Below are positions 25,613 through 34,807 of a stretch of 64,000 nt of DNA, one piece after another. Position 1 is the first letter of the stretch. Each line of letters begins with the position of its first letter. Source of the stretch: Castellaniella sp049673105 (GTDB lineage Bacteria; Pseudomonadota; Gammaproteobacteria; Burkholderiales; Burkholderiaceae_B). Under the pieces are notes generated by a model, which had not been told where the DNA came from, ran no database searches, and saw only the letters and a list, made by a program, of their open reading frames with translations. A program made the position numbers and the translations under genes. The stretch is from the NCBI RefSeq assembly GCF_049673105.1, contig NZ_JBATXG010000025.1, positions 62,001 through 126,000 on the forward strand. The letters are read 5' to 3'.

Positions 25613-26626
25613 TTACCAATTGGCGGACCGGAAGATGTCACGCGCGCGGGCGCTGTCTTCTTCGATCAGCTTCTTGAAGTCATCCCCTGCCACGAAGGAC
25701 GGCACGAGCGCGCCGCGGGCCAGGTAGTCCTTGAATTCCGGGGTATCGGTGACCTTGCGCAGCAGTTCCACGTAGAAAGCCTGCTGGGCTTCGGTCACGC
25801 CGCCGGGCATGAAGACCGTGCGCGGGAAGCGGTATTCGTCGATCTTGATGCCTTCGGACACGCAGGTGGGGATGTCCGACCAGGCTTGGGTGTCCGTCAC
25901 TTTTTCGGTGTAGACCATGCGTTCTTTACTAAAGACGCACAGGGGACGCACCTGCCCGGCCTTCCACTGAGACAGGCTTTCGGACGGGTTGTTGGTGTTG
26001 GAGCCGATATGGCCGCCCGCCAGTTGGGTGACGGCTTCGCCGCCGCTCTTGAACGGGATGTAGGTGAATTTCGTGCCTTCGACCTTGTTCAGCAGCATGG
26101 TCAGCGTCTGGTCCACGTCCTTGGACTGGCTGCCGCCCATGGGGTATTTGGACGGATCGGCCTTGACGGCGGCGATGTAGTCCTTGGCGCTGGTGAAAGG
26201 CAGCTTGGTCGAGGTCCAGAGGATGAAGTCATCCTGGGCGACCGTGGCGACCGGCGTCAGATCCGTCCACTGATAGCCCAGCTTGGCGACCATGGGCAGC
26301 AGATAGGCGTTGTTGGTGCCCACGATGATCTTGTAGGGGTTGCCCTGGGACAGCTTCAGGTCCAGGAAGCCTTCGCCGCCATTGCCGCCGCCCTTGTTCT
26401 GCACCACCGTCGAGACCTTCATGAGATCGTGTTTGGTGATGATGGATTGAATCAGACGAGCCAACTGGTCGGTGCCCCCTCCAGGACCCGCTGCCACGAT
26501 GATCTCGACGTTCTTGGTCGGCTGCCAGGCTTCGGCGGCCACCACGGTGCCGGTTGCGCCGAACGCCACGGCGACGCTGGCGGCAAGCAAAGCCTTGCTC
26601 AGATATTTGGAAGAGGCTCTTACCAT
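25613..26626 (-). CDS. tctC: Tripartite tricarboxylate transporter substrate-binding protein (TctC/Bug family)
   Basis: A 337-residue periplasmic binding protein. A signal peptide (SKALLAASVAVAFGATGTVVAAEA) is followed by the Bug-family core: VEIIVAAGPGGGTDQLAR, NKGGGNGGEGFLDL and a C-terminal lobe with RTVFMPGGVTEAQQAFYV. Bug proteins bind carboxylated ligands and deliver them to TctAB. The start at 26626 has a clear AGGAGA. This is the first gene of the acid-sugar operon, divergent from a LysR gene. The ligand is unknown but should be the substrate of the downstream dehydratase. Confidence 0.94.
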   Translation of the reverse strand: MVRASSKYLSKALLAASVAVAFGATGTVVAAEAWQPTKNVEIIVAAGPGGGTDQLARLIQSIITKHDLMKVSTVVQNKGGGNGGEGFLDLKLSQGNPYKIIVGTNNAYLLPMVAKLGYQWTDLTPVATVAQDDFILWTSTKLPFTSAKDYIAAVKADPSKYPMGGSQSKDVDQTLTMLLNKVEGTKFTYIPFKSGGEAVTQLAGGHIGSNTNNPSESLSQWKAGQVRPLCVFSKERMVYTEKVTDTQAWSDIPTCVSEGIKIDEYRFPRTVFMPGGVTEAQQAFYVELLRKVTDTPEFKDYLARGALVPSFVAGDDFKKLIEEDSARARDIFRSANW

Positions 26627-26685
26627 TGGATGTCTCCTGTCATTGGTGTATGAGGTGCTAGGCAGCTTAGCAGAATAGTGATAAC

Positions 26686-26701
26686 TTAATATTGAAATTA
26701 A
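26686..26701. promoter_or_regulatory. TTAAT-N6-ATTAA dyad between tctC and the LysR gene
   Basis: A perfect 5-base inverted repeat lies in the AT-rich gap between the divergent tctC and LysR starts, 19 bases before the LysR GTG and 60 bases before tctC. It is the best operator candidate for the adjacent regulator. Binding is inferred. Confidence 0.42.
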
Positions 26702-26719
26702 CTGATCATTGCATAACCA

Positions 26720-27679
26720 GTGCTTATACCTAATCAGACCGTTTTGTTCAATCGGCTTCGCACCCGGCAGTTGATGCTGCTGCTGGCCATCCAGGAACAT
26801 CATTCCCTGCGCAAGGCCGCTGAACACCTGGGCATGAGCCAGCCCGCCGCCACCAAGATGCTGCAGGACATGGAAGACCTGATCGGTCTGAAACTCTTTG
26901 AACGAGGCCGGCGCGGCCTGCAGGCGACCGCCTACGGCGAGGCCATGACCCGCTATGCCCAGGGTGTGTCCGCCGACCTGGCCGGAGTACGCGAAGAGCT
27001 GCTGGCCATTCATTCGGGCAATATCGGCAAGATCCGTGTCGGCGCCATCATGGCCCCGGTGCCGCAGCTGCTGACCAACACCCTGCTGGGCGTCAAGCAG
27101 CAGCACCCGCGACTGGCGATCAGCATTCAGGTGGATACCAGCGACGTGCTGATCACCGCCTTGAAGGAAGAACGGCTGGACGTGGTCATCGGTCGCATCC
27201 CCGACACCTGGGACGGCGCCAGCCTGGTTTTCGAGCCGATCCAGGAAGAAGCGCTGTCCATCGTCTGCAGCCCGCAGAACCAGGCGGCCCGCAAATACCA
27301 CGTCACCTTGCGCGACCTGGCCGGCCTGCCCTGGGTGCTGCAGGCGCACCCCAGCCCGATGCGCAAAGTCATCGAGCTATCGTTCGTCGAGGCCCGCCTG
27401 GCGCTACCGCTGAACATCATGGAAACCTCGTCCATGCTGCTGACTTCGTCGCTGGTGCGCCATTCGGACATGCTGGCCGTGATGCCGACCCTGGTCGCCA
27501 ATCACTACGCAGAGCGCGGCACGCTGGCCATCGTGCCGCTACCCATCCGCAAGCATTTGCCGCCCTTCGGCATCCTGATGCGCAAGACCCGCTCGCCCAG
27601 CCCGGCAGTGCAGATCTTCATCGAGGAAATGAAGACGCGGGCGACGCAAACTACGGCCCAACGGAGATATTCGGCTTAG
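26720..27679 (+). CDS. LysR family regulator of the acid-sugar operon
   Basis: A 319-residue LysR-type protein starting at a GTG. The helix-turn-helix lies at residues 12-70 (LRTRQLMLLLAIQEHHSLRKAA and SQPAATKMLQDMEDLIGL), the type seen in GbpR/aldarate regulators. A conventional inducer domain follows. It is divergent from tctC with a dyad in the gap and probably activates the operon in the presence of the imported sugar acid. Its last four bases overlap the end of htpG on the other strand. Confidence 0.93.
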   Translation: MLIPNQTVLFNRLRTRQLMLLLAIQEHHSLRKAAEHLGMSQPAATKMLQDMEDLIGLKLFERGRRGLQATAYGEAMTRYAQGVSADLAGVREELLAIHSGNIGKIRVGAIMAPVPQLLTNTLLGVKQQHPRLAISIQVDTSDVLITALKEERLDVVIGRIPDTWDGASLVFEPIQEEALSIVCSPQNQAARKYHVTLRDLAGLPWVLQAHPSPMRKVIELSFVEARLALPLNIMETSSMLLTSSLVRHSDMLAVMPTLVANHYAERGTLAIVPLPIRKHLPPFGILMRKTRSPSPAVQIFIEEMKTRATQTTAQRRYSA

Positions 27680-29580
27680 CTGTTCAGCAGCAACGCATTC
27701 ATGCGTTTGACGAACGAGGCCGGGTCCTTCAGGGCTGCGCCTTCGGCCAGCATGGCCTGATCCAGCAGCAGTTCGGCCCAGTCGCCAAACGCATCGTCGG
27801 CCTGCGCTTCCAGGCGCTTGACCAGCGCATGCTGCGGGTTGACCTCCAGGATCGGCTTGACGTCCGGCGCATCCTGACCGGCGGCCTTCAGCATGCGCAG
27901 CAGGTGCGGGCTGAGTTCGTTTTCATCGACCACCACGCAGGCGGGCGAATCCACCAGGCGAGCCGTGGCGCGGACGTCCTTGACCCGATCGCCCAGCGCC
28001 GTCTTCAGGCGCTCGATGGTCGGCTTGAAGGCTTCGGCGGCCTCGGCTTGCTGTTTCTTTTCCGCCTCGTCGGCCAGCGCGTCCAGATCCAGCCCGCCCT
28101 TGGCGACCGAAGCCAGGGACTTGCCCTCGAATTCGCGCAAATAGGACAGCATCCATTCATCGACGCGGTCGGACAGCAGCAGGACTTCCAGGCCTTTACG
28201 GCGGAAGACCTCCAGGTGCGGGCTGTGCGCCGCCGCCGCGTAGGAATCGGCGCTGAGATAGTAGATCTTGTCCTGGCCTTCTTTCATGCGCGCGATATAG
28301 TCGGCCAGGGACACGGTCTGCGCCGGGCTGTCCGAATGGGTTGACGCAAAGCGCAACAGGCTGGCGATTCGGTCCTTGTTGGCGGGGTCTTCGCCGATGC
28401 CTTCCTTTAGAACCTGACCGAACTGCGACCAGAATTCCGTGTATTCCTCGGGCTTGTCCTTCACCAGATCGTCCAGCAGGCCCAGGATGCGCTTGGCGCA
28501 GCCTTCGCGGATCGAACGCACGTCGCGGCTTTCTTGCAGAATTTCGCGCGAGACGTTCAGCGGCAAATCGGCGGAATCGACCACCCCGCGCACGAAACGC
28601 AGATAGGCCGGCAGCAGCTGCTCGGCATCGTCCATGATGAAGACGCGCTTGACGTACAGCTTCACGCCCCGGCGAGCATCCCGGTCGTACAGATCAAAGG
28701 GCGCGCGCTTCGGGACATACAGCAGCTGGGTGTATTCGCTGCGCCCCTCGACGCGATTGTGCGTCCAGGCCAGCGGGTTTTCGAAATCATGGGCGACGTG
28801 CTTGTAGAATTCTTGGTACTGCTCGTCGGTGATGTCGGATTTGGACCGCGTCCACAAGGCATTGGCCTGGTTGACGGTCTCCCATTCATCCTGGGTCACC
28901 TGCTCTGATTTTTCAGCGTCCCATGCTTCTTTCAGCATCTGGACGGGCAAGGAAATATGGTCGGAATAACGGCGCAGGACTTCGCGCAGTTTCCAACCGG
29001 ACAGGAATTCGTCTTCATCGGCGCGCAGGTGCAAGGTCACGGAAGTACCGCGCTGTTCCTGGTCGATGACCGATACGGAAAATTCACCCTGGCCGTCGGA
29101 TTCCCACAGCACGCCCTCGGCGGCCGGCAAGCCCGCGCGGCGGCTGCGCACGGTGACCTTGTCCGCCACGATGAAGGACGAATAAAAGCCCACGCCGAAC
29201 TGACCGATCAGTTGCGCGTCTTTTTGCTTGTCGCCCGTCAGTTGGGAAAAGAATTCCCGCGTGCCGGACCGGGCGATGGTGCCCAGATTGGCGATGGCTT
29301 CGTCGCGCGACAGACCGATGCCGTTGTCGCTGATGGTGATGGTGCGGGCGTCTTTGTCGAATTCGACACGAATGCGCAGTTCGCCGTCGCCTTCGAGCAG
29401 ATCCGGCTGATCGATGGCTTCGAAACGCAGCTTGTCGCAGGCATCCGAGGCATTGGACACCAGTTCGCGCAGAAAGATTTCCTTGTTGCTGTACAAGGAA
29501 TGGATCATCAGATGCAGCAGCTGTTTGACTTCGGCCTGAAAACCCAGGGTTTCAGCCGTTTGCGTATCGATTTGACTCAT
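27676..29580 (-). CDS. htpG: Molecular chaperone HtpG (Hsp90)
   Basis: A 634-residue Hsp90-type ATPase chaperone. The N-terminal GHKL domain contains ELVSNASDACDKLRF, DNGIGLSRDE and GQFGVGFYSSFIVADKV, the three ATP-binding motifs. The middle domain has LPLNVSREILQESRDV, and the C-terminal dimerisation domain is complete. The protein begins MSQIDTQTAETLGFQAEVKQLLHLMIHSLYSNKEIFLREL, normal for the family. The gene is monocistronic as far as visible and converges on the LysR gene. No clear heat-shock promoter was recognised by eye. Confidence 0.97.
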   Translation of the reverse strand: MSQIDTQTAETLGFQAEVKQLLHLMIHSLYSNKEIFLRELVSNASDACDKLRFEAIDQPDLLEGDGELRIRVEFDKDARTITISDNGIGLSRDEAIANLGTIARSGTREFFSQLTGDKQKDAQLIGQFGVGFYSSFIVADKVTVRSRRAGLPAAEGVLWESDGQGEFSVSVIDQEQRGTSVTLHLRADEDEFLSGWKLREVLRRYSDHISLPVQMLKEAWDAEKSEQVTQDEWETVNQANALWTRSKSDITDEQYQEFYKHVAHDFENPLAWTHNRVEGRSEYTQLLYVPKRAPFDLYDRDARRGVKLYVKRVFIMDDAEQLLPAYLRFVRGVVDSADLPLNVSREILQESRDVRSIREGCAKRILGLLDDLVKDKPEEYTEFWSQFGQVLKEGIGEDPANKDRIASLLRFASTHSDSPAQTVSLADYIARMKEGQDKIYYLSADSYAAAAHSPHLEVFRRKGLEVLLLSDRVDEWMLSYLREFEGKSLASVAKGGLDLDALADEAEKKQQAEAAEAFKPTIERLKTALGDRVKDVRATARLVDSPACVVVDENELSPHLLRMLKAAGQDAPDVKPILEVNPQHALVKRLEAQADDAFGDWAELLLDQAMLAEGAALKDPASFVKRMNALLLNS

Positions 29581-29641
29581 GGTGCGAAAGAGGGAAAGTA
29601 GTTCGAGACGGTTCCGCAGATGGGGGCAAGCCGCTGCGTTT

Positions 29642-30802
29642 TCAAGCCCCAGGCACAGGCGGCAGGCTGGGGGGCATGGGCGACAAGGCGGCCTGGCCCG
29701 ACCCCGCAGCGGGATCGAACGGCACGGGTGACTGCCCCTGCAACTGCGGCATGTCCACCGTGGATACCGGTCCGGTCATGCGCGCGCCATGTCGGCGGAT
29801 GATGTCGGCGATTTTCAACAACACATCTTCCTGCACATCCATGTAGTCGTTGTAATCGGTGCTGACCGTAAAGGCATACAAGGACAGTTTCAGCGAATAC
29901 GTACCGCAGCTGCTGAAATTGAAGGCGAAGAAATCATGCTTGATGCCAGGGTGTTCGCGCAGCAGGGCTCTGCCATCGGCCACGATGCCGGGGACGGCGT
30001 CGATGTCGGCGTAGCGGATATGGATGTCTTCCATGATGCGCCGGTTGGTCATGCGCGTGTGGTTGATCACCGGCTGGGTATTGAACATGGCGTTGGGCAC
30101 ATAGAAAGGCTTGCAATCAAAACCGATCAGGCGGGTGGCGCGCCAGCCGATGTGCTCGACGCCGCCCATCAGGTCCGTGCCGGGGATGATGATGTATTCG
30201 CCGACCTTGAAGGGCCGGCTGGCGAAGATCGTCAAACCGCCCAGCAGATTGGCGACCAGGCTTTGGGCGGCGAAACCTACGGCGATGCCGCCCATGCCGC
30301 CGAAAGCCAGCAGGCCGGCGATGGAAAAGCCCAGCGCCTGCATCATCATCAAAATGGCCGTGATGACGACGGATGCCTTGGTCAGCTTGCCGATCGCATC
30401 CGCCGCCGTGGGGTCCAGCTCGCGTTCCCGATCCCGGGCTCTGGCCAGCAGATTGGACTGGATCTGATTGACGGCGCGTAGCAAAAACCACATCACCACG
30501 GCAATGACCAGCACGTCACGCACCGGCCCCAGCCCATGCGCCAGCAGGGAATCAGGCGGCGGATCCCCGCCGTGCTGCAGCAGCAACTGTCCGGCCAGCG
30601 CAATGCCCAGCACCCAGATCAACATCTGCAAGGGCAGCGATGCACCGGACAACAGACCGTGCGTCCAGACATGGCGCACCGGGTGCAGGCGGCGCGCCAG
30701 GCGCGCCAGCGCCATCCGCAACACGGCGCCCGCCGCCAAAGAGATCAGCACCACGGCAAACACCAGAATGGTCGTCTGCCATTCCTGATACATCGCCGCC
30801 AT
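29642..30802 (-). CDS. Small-conductance mechanosensitive channel (MscS family)
   Basis: About 386 residues. Four or five membrane helices precede the MscS pore helix GGMGGIAVGFAAQSLVANLLGGL, followed by the beta domain (PFKVGEYIIIPG, GGVEHIGWRATRL) and a C-terminal cytoplasmic domain. It should release solutes on hypo-osmotic shock. The frame is open to 30943, but the upstream part lacks hydrophobic character; I place the start at the ATG at 30802, with 30793 as an alternative. The proline-rich tail (PMPPSLPPVPG) is unremarkable. Confidence 0.88.
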   Translation of the reverse strand: MAAMYQEWQTTILVFAVVLISLAAGAVLRMALARLARRLHPVRHVWTHGLLSGASLPLQMLIWVLGIALAGQLLLQHGGDPPPDSLLAHGLGPVRDVLVIAVVMWFLLRAVNQIQSNLLARARDRERELDPTAADAIGKLTKASVVITAILMMMQALGFSIAGLLAFGGMGGIAVGFAAQSLVANLLGGLTIFASRPFKVGEYIIIPGTDLMGGVEHIGWRATRLIGFDCKPFYVPNAMFNTQPVINHTRMTNRRIMEDIHIRYADIDAVPGIVADGRALLREHPGIKHDFFAFNFSSCGTYSLKLSLYAFTVSTDYNDYMDVQEDVLLKIADIIRRHGARMTGPVSTVDMPQLQGQSPVPFDPAAGSGQAALSPMPPSLPPVPGA

Positions 30803-31044
30803 CTGTTTAAAAATCGTCTGCCCGTCCAAATCCGTCGGCCCCACATCCAGGTTACGAGCCTTCCAGTGTACGGGGCCTGTCCGCCCTTTCAAACCCCGGC
30901 CTTTATGTCTGAACGTAAATAAGGTGTATTTCGACCGGGTCATTTCCCAATCACACGCGAACCCGTACCGTTATGCTGATCAACATAGGCAGGTCCTGGC
31001 GCCGGCATGCGCGCCATACAAGCACTGCCCTCGGGAGACACACC

Positions 31045-33015
31045 ATGTTCAAACGACACAGAGGCGCCAGCCGTATGTCCCGCGCCACTCTGGGCACCCA
31101 ATTGTTTGCCGCTGCCACCTTGACGACGGTTCTGGTCATGGCGATCCTGGCCTCCATCGTCACCTGGCAAAGCCGCCAGACGGCCATCGACAATGTCAGC
31201 TCGGCCAATCGGATGGGTCTGCAGGATTACGACCGCATCCTGCAGTTGATCTTCGACATCGGGCGCAACCGCAGCCAGTCCCTGTATCCGGTCTTGATCC
31301 GCTATATGGGCGGCACGCCCGAACCCACCGGGCAGACCACCCAAGGCCTGCCCGTGCTGGCCGCCGGCGGCAAACCCCTGAACGGCGACCAGGCCCTGAT
31401 GCGCAGCGTGACCGGCATGACCGCCGAACTCTATGCCCGCACGACCCAGGGCTGGACACGCATCGCCAGCGCCTACCAAGACCAGCCCGACCACGCCCTG
31501 GGCCAGACCCTGGACCCAGCCGACCCGATCGCCCAGGCCCTGGATCGCGGTCAAGTCATCAATGTGCCCGAACTGGTCGAGCAGAAATGGCATCTGGTCA
31601 CCACCAACCCCCTGAAAGGCGCGGACGGCAAGGTCTATGGCGGCATCGTCAACCGTCTGGACATCAGCGCCCAGATCGATCCCGTCCTGAAGGACCTGAC
31701 CGCCACCAAACTGGCGGACCACGGCCAGCTGTTCGTCATCCGCCCCACGCTGGACCGCAAAGACTGGATCCGGGTCGCCGGCCTGTTCGGGCAACCCGGC
31801 GATCTGCTGAGCGCCGGCAATCCGCCCGCCGACTTTGCGACGATGGACCGGACCTTCAACAGCGCCCCTCTCGGCGCCCAGGAAGTCTTCGTCATGCAGC
31901 AATCCGTCTTTCTGTCGTGGAAAGTCATTCCCAACTGGAACTGGGTGATCTACGGCTTCGGTCCGGTCGACGACTACCTGGCCGACAGCAACCGGCAAAT
32001 GTGGATTCAGCTGGCTCTGATGCTGGCAGGCACGCTGCTGATCGCGCTGGCGATCTTCTGGCTGGCGCGGCGCACACTGGCGCCCGTGCACGACATCGTC
32101 GCCGGCATGCAAAGACTGGGCGCGGGCGATCTCAGCCAGGAAATCGCCGACAGCCCGGCCAATAGTCATAGCGAAGTCCATCAGCTGCAAAGCAGCTTGC
32201 GCAATACGCAAGACGCCTTGCGCCGCATGATCCGGCAAGTCCGTCGCAGCGTGGGTGAAATCCATACCGGCTCGCGAGAAATCGCCGTCGGCAACACGGA
32301 TCTGTCCAGTCGCACCGAAGAGCAAGCCGCATCCCTGCAGGAAACCGCCGCCAGCATGGAAGAACTGGCCGCCACCGTGCGCCAGAATGCCGACAACGCC
32401 CGCCAGGCCAATCAGCTGGCCGCAGGCGCATCGGATACCGCTCACCAGGGCGAACAGGCGGTGGAGTCCATGGTCGCCACCATGCAGCGCATCGCCGATA
32501 GTTCGGCCCGCATCACCGACATCATCGGCGTCATCGATTCCATCGCCTTCCAGACCAACATCCTGGCCCTGAACGCCGCCGTCGAGGCCGCGCGCGCCGG
32601 CGAACAGGGCAAAGGCTTTGCCGTGGTCGCCAGCGAGGTCCGCGCCCTGGCGCAGCGGTCCGCCGACGCAGCACGGGAAATCAAGCAGTTGATCGATACC
32701 GCATCCCAGGAAGTGCGATCCGGCTCGCGGCAGGCCGAGCAGACGGGCACGATCATGCAAGGCCTGATGACGGCGGTCGACCGCGTCACCCGCATCATGG
32801 GGGAAATCGCCTCGGCTTCCAACGAGCAAGCCACCGGCATCGATCAGGTGAATCTGGCCATCACGCAGATGGATCAGGTGACGCAGCAAAATGCCGCGCT
32901 GGTGGAACAGGCCGCCGCCGCTGCCGATTCGCTGAGCGAACAGGCGGATCATCTGGCCGACAGCGTGGCGATTTTTCAGATGGGCGCCGAACAGGCAAGG
33001 ATCACACATACATGA
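31045..33015 (+). CDS. Methyl-accepting chemotaxis protein with Cache_3/Cache_2-type sensor
   Basis: A 656-residue transmembrane chemoreceptor. Helix 1 is near residues 17-40, then a periplasmic sensor of roughly 290 residues with a double-Cache character (YDRILQLIFDIGRNRSQSLYPVLIRYMGG, WKVIPNWNWVIYGF), helix 2 near LALMLAGTLLIALAIFW, a HAMP domain, and the signalling hairpin QTNILALNAAVEAARAGEQG. The tail lacks the NWETF pentapeptide used to tether CheR and CheB. The ATG at 31045 has GGGAG eight bases upstream. Ligand unknown. A second receptor gene follows. Confidence 0.93.
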   Translation: MFKRHRGASRMSRATLGTQLFAAATLTTVLVMAILASIVTWQSRQTAIDNVSSANRMGLQDYDRILQLIFDIGRNRSQSLYPVLIRYMGGTPEPTGQTTQGLPVLAAGGKPLNGDQALMRSVTGMTAELYARTTQGWTRIASAYQDQPDHALGQTLDPADPIAQALDRGQVINVPELVEQKWHLVTTNPLKGADGKVYGGIVNRLDISAQIDPVLKDLTATKLADHGQLFVIRPTLDRKDWIRVAGLFGQPGDLLSAGNPPADFATMDRTFNSAPLGAQEVFVMQQSVFLSWKVIPNWNWVIYGFGPVDDYLADSNRQMWIQLALMLAGTLLIALAIFWLARRTLAPVHDIVAGMQRLGAGDLSQEIADSPANSHSEVHQLQSSLRNTQDALRRMIRQVRRSVGEIHTGSREIAVGNTDLSSRTEEQAASLQETAASMEELAATVRQNADNARQANQLAAGASDTAHQGEQAVESMVATMQRIADSSARITDIIGVIDSIAFQTNILALNAAVEAARAGEQGKGFAVVASEVRALAQRSADAAREIKQLIDTASQEVRSGSRQAEQTGTIMQGLMTAVDRVTRIMGEIASASNEQATGIDQVNLAITQMDQVTQQNAALVEQAAAAADSLSEQADHLADSVAIFQMGAEQARITHT

Positions 33016-33072
33016 ATCAATGACAGGCACCGGCTCAATATCGAACAAATAGTTTCAAAATGGCAATACACT

Positions 33073-33103
33073 TTTCAGGAGGTCCTTTCCGGACCACCTG
33101 AAA
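33073..33103 (+). terminator. Hairpin after the first chemoreceptor gene
   Basis: TTTCAGGAGGTCC and GGACCACCTGAAA (33073-33085 with 33091-33103) pair at 12 of 13 positions around a 5-base loop, 58 bases after the stop codon. No long T-tract follows. It is likely the transcript end or a pause site, so the two receptor genes may be transcribed separately. Confidence 0.5.
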
Positions 33104-33172
33104 CAACTCGGTCGTTGCATGCGCGCTCCTGATTCCCCTTCAGCCACTGCTCGGCCCTTATAGGACAGCACT

Positions 33173-34771
33173 ATGGCGCGCTCACACATCCGCTGGACCC
33201 GAACCACCTCTTTCAAATTCACGCTATTCACCGGCCTGGCCATCGTCGGCATCGCCATCCTGACCAGCGCCCTGCTGTGGATGGAACGCAGCGCTCTGCT
33301 GCACGAGCGGGAAGTCGGCGCCCGCCAGGCCGTGGAATCCGCCTACGGCGTCATCACCTACTTCCACGACCAGGCGCAAAAGGGACATATCCCCGAAGAC
33401 CAGGCCAAACAGCAGGCGATGGACACCCTCCGCGGCATGCGCTACAGCGGCCAGGAATATTTCTGGATCAACGACATGCAGCCGCGCATGCTGATGCATC
33501 CCTTCGTACCCAAGCTGGTCGGCCAGGATCTGTCCGACATGAAAGATCCAAACGGCCTGCGGCTGTTCGTGGCCTTCGTCGACACCGTCAAGGCCAGCCC
33601 CACTCACGACGGCTTCGTGTTCTACCTGTGGCCCAAGCAAGGGGCCGCCCAGCCGGTGGAAAAGGTTTCCTACGTCAAGGGCTTCGCGCCCTGGGGCTGG
33701 ATCCTGGGGTCGGGTGTCTATCTGGATACGGTGAATGCCATCGTCTGGCGCCAGGCGGGTCAATTCGCTCTGGCGGCGGGCGTTCTGGCCGTCATCCTGT
33801 TGGCGGTCGGCATACTGCTGTCGCGCCGCCTGGTACGGCAGCTGGGGGGTGAGCCCGACACCGTCATCGCGATCGCCCACCGCATGTCGCAGGGCGATTT
33901 GCGGGTGGATATCCCGGTGCGCGATGACGATACGCACAGCCTGCTGCACGCGATGCTGGTCATGCGCGACGGCATCGCCCAGGCAGTCACCCAGGTGCGC
34001 CAGGGGACCGAATGGATCGCCGAATCCGTGGGCCAGATCGTGACCGGCAACCTGGATCTGTCCGCCCGCACGGAACAGCAGGCGGCATCGCTGCAGGAAA
34101 CCGCCGCCAGCATGGAAGAAATCACCAGCACGGTCGGCCACAACGCCAGCAACGCCCAACAGGCCAATACGCTGGCGGCGACGGCGTCCAACGTCGCCAT
34201 GCAGGGCGGCCAGACGGTTTCCCAGGTGGTCAGCACGATGGACGACATCAACGCCTCGACTCAGAAAATGGCCGACATCATCGGCGTCATCGATTCGATC
34301 GCCTTCCAGACCAACATCCTGGCCCTGAACGCCGCCGTCGAAGCCGCGCGCGCCGGCGAACAGGGCAAAGGCTTTGCCGTGGTCGCCAGCGAAGTCCGCG
34401 CCCTGGCGCAGCGATCCGCCAATGCGGCGCATGAAATCCGGGGGCTGATCGACGACACGGTGCAGAAAATCCGCTCGGGCGCCCAGTTGGCCGATGGCGC
34501 CGGCCAGACCATGTCCGACGTCGTCACCAGCGTCAAACGCGTGGCCGACATCATGGGGGAAATCACCCTGGCCAGCCGCGAACAGGCATCCGGCATCGAG
34601 CAGATCAATCAGGCCATCGCCCAGATGGACCAGGTCACGCAGCAAAATGCCGGCTTGGTGGTCGAAGCGGGCGCATCCGCCCAGGCACTGAATCAGCAGA
34701 TGAACGGCCTGAATCGGGCGGTGGGGGTATTCCAGTTACAGCATCAGGCACCTGCCCTGCCGCAGGAATAA
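33173..34771 (+). CDS. Methyl-accepting chemotaxis protein with single Cache_2-type sensor
   Basis: A 532-residue receptor. Helix 1 (FTLFTGLAIVGIAILTSALLW) is followed by a small-ligand sCache_2 sensor, recognisable by YSGQEYFWINDMQPRMLMHP and GFAPWGWILGSGVYLD, then helix 2, a HAMP domain and the signalling hairpin. It lacks the C-terminal CheR/CheB tether. A segment of 147 bases of its signalling domain differs at only four positions from the first receptor gene. Single-Cache receptors of this kind often sense small organic acids; the ligand here is open. Confidence 0.93.
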   Translation: MARSHIRWTRTTSFKFTLFTGLAIVGIAILTSALLWMERSALLHEREVGARQAVESAYGVITYFHDQAQKGHIPEDQAKQQAMDTLRGMRYSGQEYFWINDMQPRMLMHPFVPKLVGQDLSDMKDPNGLRLFVAFVDTVKASPTHDGFVFYLWPKQGAAQPVEKVSYVKGFAPWGWILGSGVYLDTVNAIVWRQAGQFALAAGVLAVILLAVGILLSRRLVRQLGGEPDTVIAIAHRMSQGDLRVDIPVRDDDTHSLLHAMLVMRDGIAQAVTQVRQGTEWIAESVGQIVTGNLDLSARTEQQAASLQETAASMEEITSTVGHNASNAQQANTLAATASNVAMQGGQTVSQVVSTMDDINASTQKMADIIGVIDSIAFQTNILALNAAVEAARAGEQGKGFAVVASEVRALAQRSANAAHEIRGLIDDTVQKIRSGAQLADGAGQTMSDVVTSVKRVADIMGEITLASREQASGIEQINQAIAQMDQVTQQNAGLVVEAGASAQALNQQMNGLNRAVGVFQLQHQAPALPQE

Positions 34772-34779
34772 GGCAGCTT

Positions 34780-34807
34780 CCCGCCTGATGCGCCAGGATC
34801 AGGCGGG
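34780..34807. terminator. Bidirectional hairpin between chemoreceptor and miaE
   Basis: CCCGCCTGAT pairs with ATCAGGCGGG (34780-34789 with 34798-34807) across an 8-base loop between the two converging genes; its right arm covers the miaE stop codon. It probably ends both transcripts, although no T-tract is present. Confidence 0.5.

Noticed and set aside
30940..33048. A 702-codon open frame on the minus strand, opposite the first chemoreceptor
   Set aside because: It is an antisense shadow of a high-GC gene: no ribosome site, no recognisable domain, and the plus strand encodes a textbook chemoreceptor.
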